Shown here: piece after piece, positions 1 to 4,498 of the stretch
Position numbering within the stretch: position 1 is the first letter of the stretch
Layout of the letters: every line of letters starts with the position of its first letter
Source of the DNA: Spirochaetia bacterium
Lineage (GTDB): Bacteria; Spirochaetota; Spirochaetia; Treponematales; Rectinemataceae
NCBI GenBank assembly: GCA_021286925.1
Contig: JAJTBL010000151.1
Coordinates: 1 to 5,070 of the forward strand
Direction: 5' to 3'
DNA: 5,070 bases
Translations under genes and position numbers: made by a program
Notes under the pieces: model-generated
The model's input: the letters and a program-made list of their open reading frames with translations, nothing else
Databases searched by the model: none
What the model was told of the DNA's origin: nothing

Positions 1-134
1 TTGTCAGCCATCGTTATCAGTACAAAAAAGAAACCTAGTGTCAGAAACACGCTGATAAGCCCGCCCACGCTGACACCGGCAGCCTGAACAAAAGTGGAGG
101 CGTTTTTCAGCATTTCGATAATTGAATCCATCAT
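1..134 (-). CDS. Small membrane protein, probable OadG-like gamma subunit of a Na+-pumping decarboxylase (partial)
   Basis: Only the first 44 codons lie in the window; the gene continues past position 1. The visible protein begins MMDSIIEMLK, has a short polar N-terminal stretch, then one hydrophobic segment (about residues 20-42, ending FFFVLITMAD) that reads as a single membrane helix. Gamma subunits of oxaloacetate and methylmalonyl-CoA decarboxylases are small, begin with one membrane helix and hold the complex together, and this gene directly follows the beta subunit, so the role is inferred from position and shape rather than from a diagnostic motif. Two ATG codons lie in tandem (134-132 and 131-129). 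The AGGAGG site is only 3 nt from the first but 6 nt from the second, so the second may be the true start. Translation is probably coupled to the upstream gene. It could instead be an unrelated small membrane protein. Confidence 0.6.
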   Translation of the reverse strand, partial: MMDSIIEMLKNASTFVQAAGVSVGGLISVFLTLGFFFVLITMAD

Positions 135-137
135 GTA

Positions 138-143
138 CCTCCT
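138..143 (-). promoter_or_regulatory. Ribosome binding site of the small membrane subunit
   Basis: On the minus strand this is a perfect AGGAGG. It overlaps the TAG stop codon of the upstream beta-subunit gene (142-144) by two bases. This placement suggests that ribosomes finishing the beta subunit re-initiate on the next gene, giving matched production of the two subunits. It also favours the second of the two tandem ATG codons. Confidence 0.8.
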
Positions 144-1269
144 AGTGAGCCAGCAGAGGAACCAATGCCAGCACCATGCCGCCAGCGATAATCGAGCCAA
201 GCTGGCCTGACACATTCGCGCTGATTGCCTGCATCAAGATGATATTGCCCTTTTCTTCTTCCTGGGCCATTTTCTGGATAACCCGGGCTGACATGGGAAA
301 CGCGGATATTCCGCAGGCGCCGATCATCGGGTTGATTTTCCGATTCTCTGGTAAAAAGAGATTGATAAGCTTCGCGAAGAGCACCCCGCCGGCGGTATCG
401 AATACAAAAGCCAGCAATCCCATTGCCAGAATAAGCAGGGTCTGAAGATTCAGAAACTGTTCAGCCCGCATGCTGGCACCGATCGTGATTCCAAGAAGAA
501 GGGTGACCAGATACGCCAATTCATTCTGCGCAGTCTTGGAAAGCCGCTCGACAACACCCGATTCCCTGATAAGGTTGCCGAACATCAGCGAGCCGACCAG
601 CGGCACCGAAATCGGGGCGACAATCCCGGCGGTCATAGTGACGACAATCGGAAACAGTATTTTCAGCCACCGCGGCGACTGCTTTTCATGCAGCTGCATA
701 TGGATGGTCCGCTCTTTTTTCGTTGTAAGCGCTCTGATAACCGGAGGCTGAATCATCGGCACCAGCGACATGTAAGAGTATGCGGCGACCGATATGGGGC
801 CAAGGTATGCCCGGGCAAACTTGTTGGCAACATAGATGGCGGTGGGGCCATCGGCGGCGCCGATAATCCCGATGCTGGCTGCGGTTTTCAGATCGAATCC
901 CAGCAGGGCGGCGATCATCATAGTCGCGAAAATCCCGAACTGAGCTGCGGCACCATAAAAAATCATCATGGGATTCTTGAAAAGCGGTCCGAAATCAATC
1001 ATCGCGCCGATCGCAATAAAGATGAGAATTGGGAACAACTCGTTCGCTATGCCGCCATCATAGAGAATTTTCAAGAAGCCGGCCGAACCCTCATGTTCCC
1101 AGACAACGGAAAGCGGCAGATTGACCAGAATGGCTCCGAAACCAATCGGCAACAGCAGCATTGGTTCGTATTCTTTCGCTATAGCGAGCCAGATGAGCAG
1201 ACCGCCGACCGCATACATCACCAGCATTTCCCAGGTCAGCGACGTAAAGCCTATGAATACATCCTGCAT
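142..1269 (-). CDS. oadB: Sodium ion-translocating decarboxylase, beta subunit (OadB/MmdB/GcdB family)
   Basis: This is the integral membrane subunit that decarboxylates carboxybiotin and uses the energy to export Na+ across the inner membrane. It works with a carboxyltransferase subunit and a biotin carrier, neither of which is in the window. From the chosen start the protein is 375 residues, with many hydrophobic helices. Family landmarks are present: IGAADGPTAIY (about 136-146) with Asp140, AYSYM with Tyr166, and NPMIGACGISAFPMSAR (313-329). Known Na+-site residues of Klebsiella OadB (Asp203, Tyr229, Asn373, Gly377, Ser382) align by eye with Asp140, Tyr166, Asn313, Gly317 and Ser322, so the pump looks functional. 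An in-frame ATG at 1335 would add 22 polar residues, but only the ATG at 1269 has a good binding site (GGAG, 8 nt spacing). The length is nearer glutaconyl-CoA or methylmalonyl-CoA decarboxylase beta than the roughly 430-residue Klebsiella OadB, so the substrate is undecided and the symbol is family-level. Confidence 0.93.
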   Translation of the reverse strand: MQDVFIGFTSLTWEMLVMYAVGGLLIWLAIAKEYEPMLLLPIGFGAILVNLPLSVVWEHEGSAGFLKILYDGGIANELFPILIFIAIGAMIDFGPLFKNPMMIFYGAAAQFGIFATMMIAALLGFDLKTAASIGIIGAADGPTAIYVANKFARAYLGPISVAAYSYMSLVPMIQPPVIRALTTKKERTIHMQLHEKQSPRWLKILFPIVVTMTAGIVAPISVPLVGSLMFGNLIRESGVVERLSKTAQNELAYLVTLLLGITIGASMRAEQFLNLQTLLILAMGLLAFVFDTAGGVLFAKLINLFLPENRKINPMIGACGISAFPMSARVIQKMAQEEEKGNIILMQAISANVSGQLGSIIAGGMVLALVPLLAH

Positions 1270-1277
1270 TGATGGTT

Positions 1278-1281
1278 CTCC
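1278..1281 (-). promoter_or_regulatory. Ribosome binding site deciding the beta-subunit start
   Basis: The minus strand reads CTGGAGA here, with GGAG 8 nt before the ATG at 1269-1267. The alternative in-frame ATG at 1335-1333 has only a weak CAAGA in front of it and would add a polar stretch not expected before the first membrane helix of this family. The downstream start is therefore preferred. Confidence 0.6.
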
Positions 1282-1409
1282 AGATTGCTGTATTCGATTT
1301 GCATTGCCAAAAGCAATAGTATCGTTTTTCCGCATTCTTGTATATCAGGCTGCTTTGCGGATTCAGTACCTAGAATAATGAGTTCGAATTATGGTAATGT
1401 CATGCCGCA

Positions 1410-2504
1410 ATGAGAAATACACCAACAGTCGCCGTCGGGCTTTCAGGGGGCGTTGATTCCTCCCTCGCCGCGGCATTATTGAAAGAACAAGGATACCGGG
1501 TCATCGGGCTGACCATGAAGATATGGAAGGGCGCCTACAAGATTCAGGAAGACTTGAAGCATGCCTGCTTCGGTCCCGGCGAAGAAGAGGATATAGCGGC
1601 CTGCGAACGGCTCTGCTCATCCCTTTCCATCGATTATACGGTTATAAATCTTTCCGAGGAATACGAAAAATTCGTCATTGAATATTTCAGAAAAGAATAT
1701 CTGGCCGGCAGAACTCCAAACCCCTGCATTATCTGCAATCGCGAACTTAAATTCGGTTTTTTGGTCAGCAAGGCTCGCGAATCCGGTCTGGAGTTCGACT
1801 ACTTCGCGACCGGCCATTATGCAAGAAAAGAAGAACGGAACGGCATTGTCTTTCTCCGGCAGGCTGTGGATGCAAGCAAGGATCAGACCTATTTTCTTTA
1901 CGGGCTTGAGAGCGACAGGCTTAAAGAAATTCTTTTCCCGCTGGGCGAAATGACCAAAGAGGGGGTTCGGGACAGAGCGCGGGCTCATGGACTTGAGGTC
2001 GCCGAAAAGCCAGAAAGCCAGGATTTTGTCGTTGGCGGCGATTACGCACCGCTTTTCGAGGCAGCACCGCCGGAGCCAGGCGATATTGTCGATGCGCGCG
2101 GGAATATCCTGGGAAGACACCGGGGGCTGCCGTACTACACCATTGGTCAGCGCCGCGGACTCGGCATCAGCATCGGGCCTGAACCGCTCTATGTCCTCGG
2201 TATCGACGCGAAAACCAACCGGGTGATTGTCGGACCCAACAACGGCCTTTTCAGCCAGGGGCTTGTAAGCAGCGATTTCCGCTTCCAGGATGTGCAATTG
2301 GCCAGTGAAGCGGTGCGCGGCCGCGCCAAAATCCGGCAGAACCACAAACCGGTCGAATGTACGGTCACTACCAACGATGAAGGCGCTCATATCGAATTCG
2401 ACATCGCACAGCGAGCGGTAGCGCCCGGTCAATCCGTCGTCATCTATTCTGATGATGGGCTGGTTCTGGGCGGCGGCATCATTGACCGAGCCCTTTCCAA
2501 TTGA
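1410..2504 (+). CDS. mnmA: tRNA-specific 2-thiouridylase MnmA (TrmU), variant with non-E. coli cysteine pattern
   Basis: MnmA adenylates and then thiolates U34 of tRNA-Lys, -Glu and -Gln in the cytoplasm to give 2-thiouridine. The 364-residue length is normal. An N-type ATP pyrophosphatase P-loop SGGVDSS lies at 12-18, TPNPCIICN at 102-110, GHYAR at 135-139, KDQTYFLYGL at 157-166, and a C-terminal barrel ending APGQSVVIY...LGGGII at 338-358. The first conserved cysteine is present (Cys109, E. coli Cys102), and the E. coli Asp99 position is Cys106, making a CxxC. The second catalytic cysteine (E. coli Cys199, in a SQxxCF context) is missing: the site reads SQDFVVGGDY (203-212). Extra cysteines lie at 53, 65 and 69. 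This may be an iron-sulfur type thiolase (inference). ATG 1410 is the first usable start, since TAA at 1395-1397 is in frame upstream, but no clear Shine-Dalgarno sequence precedes it. The gene is divergent from the decarboxylase operon and directly upstream of ssrA. Confidence 0.95.
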   Translation: MRNTPTVAVGLSGGVDSSLAAALLKEQGYRVIGLTMKIWKGAYKIQEDLKHACFGPGEEEDIAACERLCSSLSIDYTVINLSEEYEKFVIEYFRKEYLAGRTPNPCIICNRELKFGFLVSKARESGLEFDYFATGHYARKEERNGIVFLRQAVDASKDQTYFLYGLESDRLKEILFPLGEMTKEGVRDRARAHGLEVAEKPESQDFVVGGDYAPLFEAAPPEPGDIVDARGNILGRHRGLPYYTIGQRRGLGISIGPEPLYVLGIDAKTNRVIVGPNNGLFSQGLVSSDFRFQDVQLASEAVRGRAKIRQNHKPVECTVTTNDEGAHIEFDIAQRAVAPGQSVVIYSDDGLVLGGGIIDRALSN

Positions 2505-2517
2505 CGTCTGGAAAGGG
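2491..2517 (+). repeat. 9-bp inverted repeat spanning the mnmA stop codon and ssrA -35 box
   Basis: CCCTTTCCA (2491-2499) and TGGAAAGGG (2509-2517) are perfect inverted arms around a 9-base loop that contains the mnmA TGA and the TTGACG -35 element of ssrA. As RNA it would be a stable hairpin at the end of the mnmA message, but no U-run follows, so it is not a standard intrinsic terminator on either strand. It may protect the mRNA 3' end, weaken read-through, or be a protein-binding palindrome over the ssrA promoter. The left arm also encodes the last MnmA residues, so part of the symmetry could be chance. Confidence 0.6.
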
Positions 2518-2529
2518 AATCGGTACTAT
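2501..2529 (+). promoter_or_regulatory. Probable sigma-70-type promoter of ssrA
   Basis: A -35 box TTGACG (2501-2506, five of six consensus bases) and a -10 box TACTAT (2524-2529, four of six) are separated by exactly 17 bp. Transcription would begin near 2536, leaving a leader of roughly 10-12 nt before the mature tmRNA 5' end at 2548 for removal by RNase P. The -35 box includes the mnmA stop codon (TGA, 2502-2504), so ssrA can be transcribed independently although it abuts mnmA. Confidence 0.7.
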
Positions 2530-2547
2530 AGAACAAAGACTACGACC

Positions 2548-2902
2548 GGGGGTGCACCGGTTTCGACTTGTGCGGTCCGTGTCGTGCGTTGCAGGTGGAG
2601 CTGCCGAGCTCCTGATTTCGGCAAAACTTCAAGTGCCAACAATGAAGGCACCCTCGCTCTCGCTGCGTAAGTAGCAAGAACGACGGACGTCCCGGTGCGC
2701 CGCCTTGAGCGCCGGGAACGTCTGCAACCAACCAGGGCTTGCCCGCCATGCGGTCCGGAGCGCGGCGGGGACATAATCCGGAATACGGAAAGGGACGCGC
2801 GCTGTTCCGCTCCCCCTTTCCCGACAATCTAAAAGGACAGACAAACCTGTAGATGCGCACGGTGCGCGCAGAAGGACGCGGGTTCAATTCCCGCCACCTC
2901 CA
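2548..2902 (+). ncRNA. ssrA: Transfer-messenger RNA (tmRNA, one-piece)
   Basis: tmRNA with SmpB enters stalled ribosomes, is charged with alanine, and supplies a short message that tags the incomplete protein for proteolysis. The acceptor arms GGGGGTG (2548-2554) and CACCTCC (2895-2901) pair over 7 bp including one G-U, with discriminator A2902. CCA is not encoded and must be added. The conserved GGTTTCGAC (2559-2567) and a T arm (GCGGG 2878-2882, loop TTCAATT, CCCGC 2890-2894) complete the tRNA-like domain. An H-type pseudoknot precedes the tag: GGAGCT 2597-2602 with AGCTCC 2607-2612, and GCCG 2603-2606 with CGGC 2619-2622. Behind the tag, stems 2686-2698 with 2709-2722, 2742-2747 with 2764-2769 (its loop TCCGGA 2754-2759 can pair with 2777-2782), and 2787-2794 with 2814-2821 fit the expected downstream pseudoknots. 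About 355 nt is a normal size. No group I intron or permuted two-piece form is seen. Confidence 0.97.
2635..2670 (+). other. ssrA: tmRNA tag reading frame (A-NNEGTLALAA)
   Basis: Reading starts at resume codon GCC (2635-2637) and ends at TAA (2668-2670), giving A-N-N-E-G-T-L-A-L-A-A. It lies 12 nt after the upstream pseudoknot, as in other tmRNAs. The ALAA end is the common signal for ClpXP-type proteases, and the start A-N-N-E resembles the E. coli A-N-D-E. The middle is unusual: GTL replaces the frequent aromatic residue before ALAA. A second stop (TAG, 2672-2674) follows in the +1 frame. The tag is not translated as a separate gene. Confidence 0.93.
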
Positions 2903-2932
2903 AAGGCTGACAAATGTCAGCCTTTTTATTTT
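2902..2932 (+). terminator. Intrinsic terminator of ssrA
   Basis: AAAGGCTGACA (2902-2912) and TGTCAGCCTTT (2915-2925) form an 11-bp perfect inverted repeat; allowing a minimum loop gives a 10-bp stem with a tetraloop. A T-rich run to 2932 follows. The first base of the stem is the tmRNA discriminator A2902, so the primary transcript must be trimmed back before CCA addition. Confidence 0.93.
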
Positions 2933-2968
2933 CCCTCACGCTTTTTCTCCTGCCACATTTATTTTCAG

Positions 2969-3009
2969 TTGACAAATAATTCAGCTTCATGCACTGTATT
3001 GAGTAAAAT
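2969..3009 (+). promoter_or_regulatory. Possible promoter of the transporter-LOG operon
   Basis: A perfect -35 hexamer TTGACA lies at 2969-2974, but the best nearby -10 candidate, TGTATT (2995-3000), is at a wide 20-bp spacing. A better -10 hexamer, TAAAAT (3004-3009), has no matching -35 at 16-18 bp. Since the ssrA terminator stands just upstream, a promoter is expected somewhere in 2933-3020; the exact boxes are uncertain. Confidence 0.35.
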
Positions 3010-3032
3010 ATCCAGAGAATACCGAGGTCTGT

Positions 3033-4475
3033 ATGACAACATCTGAACATGGTTCCATTGAGTCCCTGCCGTATTCTAAAAAAATTGCCTATGCGCTGGG
3101 ACAGCTTGGCTGGTCGCTTGCTTCCTACGGAGCTGCCAATTACCTCAACTACTTTTATCTTCCTCCCAAAGAGTCGGGCTCTGTCATTTTCCCCAGGATG
3201 ATTCAGCAGGGCTATGTCGTTGGATTTTTAACCCTCATCGGGCTGATACTCTGGTTTGGCAGAGCTTTTGACGCCGTCACCGACCCCCTGGTCGCCTGGC
3301 TTTCCGACAAGTCGAAAATGAAACTTGGAAGGCGGCGCTCCTTTCTCGCCATGTCTGTTGTCCCCTTCTCCCTCATGTCATTCCTGGTTTTCTTTTCACC
3401 GGGCGGAGCAGGCGACAGTGCAAACATCGTCCTGAACGGAATCTGGCTTTTCGCAACCGTCACCATGCTCTATTGGTTCATGACCATGTACGTTACCCCA
3501 TTCTTCGCCTGGATGTCTGAACTCGGCCATACCCCGAATGAAAGGCTCCAGCTTTCAACCATGATTTCCATCACCTGGGCGCTGGGCGCTGTCATAGGCT
3601 CGCAGGCTCCGCTTTTCCAATCCATACTGCAAGCGCGCGGGTATTCCGCACTGACATCGTTCCGGCTTGTCATGGGGGCTTTTTCAGTGATTTCCTTGAT
3701 TCTGATGCTCCTTCCCGTCATTTTTATCGATGAAAAGCGCTATTCGAGCACACAGGCCAGCGACGACAGCATGTTTGTTTCCATGAAAGATGTTCTGAAG
3801 GACAGGAATTTTCTGGTTTTCACCTTTTCGGACTTTGCCTATTGGGTGAGTTTGTATTTTATCAATAATGGACTGCTCTATTATGTGACCGTTCTTCTCG
3901 GGCTTCCCAAGGAAGTCTATTCGAACCTCTTCATAATTATGTTCCTTTTGAGTTTTGTTTTTTACATCCCAGTCAATCTGGTCGCCAAAAAAACTGGAAA
4001 GCGCAAGCTTCTGATTATCGCGTTCATCATTTTCAGCCTGGTCTTTGTCTGGTGTTCGCTCTTTGGGACCCTGCCGATTCCCGCCATGGCGCAGGCGCTG
4101 ATTGCTGCTATTGGCGCGGCATTGCCGCTGGCGATTTTCGGAATCCTGCCCAACGCGATGATTGCGGACATGGCTGAAGCCCATGCCAGGACGACGGGCT
4201 CCTATCGTGCAGGCATCTATTTCGGGTTCAGGACCTTCATGTCGAAAATGGGGCAGTCAGTCGGCGCTTTGCTGCTTCCATCACTCGTCATGATCGGCGC
4301 ATCGCAGGTTAATCAGGATATTGTCGGCGCTCAGGGTGTGAGAATAACTACCTTTTTCGCCTTTGGCTTCTGCGTGCTGGGATTCATCCTCCTGCTCAAA
4401 TACAGTGAAAAAAAGGTGCTCACGGATCTTGGAGAAGAGAAGCAAGCCAAGGAAAAGCCTGAACTCCGCATCTGA
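3033..4475 (+). CDS. MFS transporter, glycoside-pentoside-hexuronide (GPH):cation symporter type
   Basis: This is a 480-residue inner-membrane protein with about twelve hydrophobic segments in two halves, joined by a polar central loop (about 232-256). GPH symporters such as MelB and LacS move sugars or sugar-like compounds together with Na+ or H+. Family signatures are visible: the N-terminal YGAANYLNYFYLPP (32-45), then RAFDAVTDPLVAWLSDKS (77-94) carrying Asp80 and Asp84 in the position of the MelB cation-site aspartates, followed by GRRRSF (99-104) in the loop after helix 2. In the second half come NAMIADMAEAH (374-384) and TGSYRAGIYFGFRTFMSK (388-405). A good binding site GAGG (3024-3027) stands 5 nt before the ATG. 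The C-terminal tail (about 458-480) is charged and short, with no IIA-like domain as found in LacS. The substrate cannot be read from sequence. The LOG-type gene 23 bp downstream probably shares its transcript. Confidence 0.88.
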   Translation: MTTSEHGSIESLPYSKKIAYALGQLGWSLASYGAANYLNYFYLPPKESGSVIFPRMIQQGYVVGFLTLIGLILWFGRAFDAVTDPLVAWLSDKSKMKLGRRRSFLAMSVVPFSLMSFLVFFSPGGAGDSANIVLNGIWLFATVTMLYWFMTMYVTPFFAWMSELGHTPNERLQLSTMISITWALGAVIGSQAPLFQSILQARGYSALTSFRLVMGAFSVISLILMLLPVIFIDEKRYSSTQASDDSMFVSMKDVLKDRNFLVFTFSDFAYWVSLYFINNGLLYYVTVLLGLPKEVYSNLFIIMFLLSFVFYIPVNLVAKKTGKRKLLIIAFIIFSLVFVWCSLFGTLPIPAMAQALIAAIGAALPLAIFGILPNAMIADMAEAHARTTGSYRAGIYFGFRTFMSKMGQSVGALLLPSLVMIGASQVNQDIVGAQGVRITTFFAFGFCVLGFILLLKYSEKKVLTDLGEEKQAKEKPELRI

Positions 4476-4487
4476 GGCGGTAAGGCA

Positions 4488-4493
4488 GGGAGG
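4488..4493 (+). promoter_or_regulatory. Ribosome binding site of the LOG-family gene
   Basis: GGGAGG ends 5 nt before the ATG at 4499, in the 23-bp gap after the transporter stop codon. It fixes the start of a gene that has no stop within the window. Confidence 0.75.
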
Positions 4494-4498
4494 CTATC

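Noticed and set aside
688..1272. Plus-strand open frame of 194 codons antisense to the decarboxylase beta subunit
   Set aside because: It lies wholly within a well-supported conserved gene, and its product is polar, low in hydrophobic core patterns and rich in His, Asn, Gln and Arg, as expected of an antisense shadow.
1270..1335. 22-residue N-terminal extension of the decarboxylase beta subunit from ATG 1335
   Set aside because: It is polar, has no good ribosome binding site, and the internal ATG at 1269 has one at 8 nt spacing.
1270..1409. Promoters in the divergent spacer between the decarboxylase operon and mnmA
   Set aside because: Isolated -10-like hexamers exist (for example TAGAAT at 1371-1376 on the plus strand), but none has a convincing -35 partner at 16-18 bp, so no site is called although promoters must lie in or near this spacer.
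1617..2432. Minus-strand open frame of 271 codons opposite mnmA
   Set aside because: It is antisense to a gene with clear motifs throughout, and no family pattern or binding site was seen.
2491..2517. Intrinsic terminator for mnmA
   Set aside because: The hairpin is good but no T-run follows on the plus strand, and the minus strand has none either; it is kept as an inverted repeat only.
2452..2670. Plus-strand 72-codon frame ending at the tmRNA tag stop
   Set aside because: It is only the tmRNA tag frame extended backwards through the pseudoknot, promoter and mnmA end; it is not an independent gene.
2540..2887. Minus-strand open frames of 71-115 codons across the ssrA region
   Set aside because: The region is occupied by tmRNA, whose structure explains the base composition; the Arg- and Pro-rich translations look non-coding.
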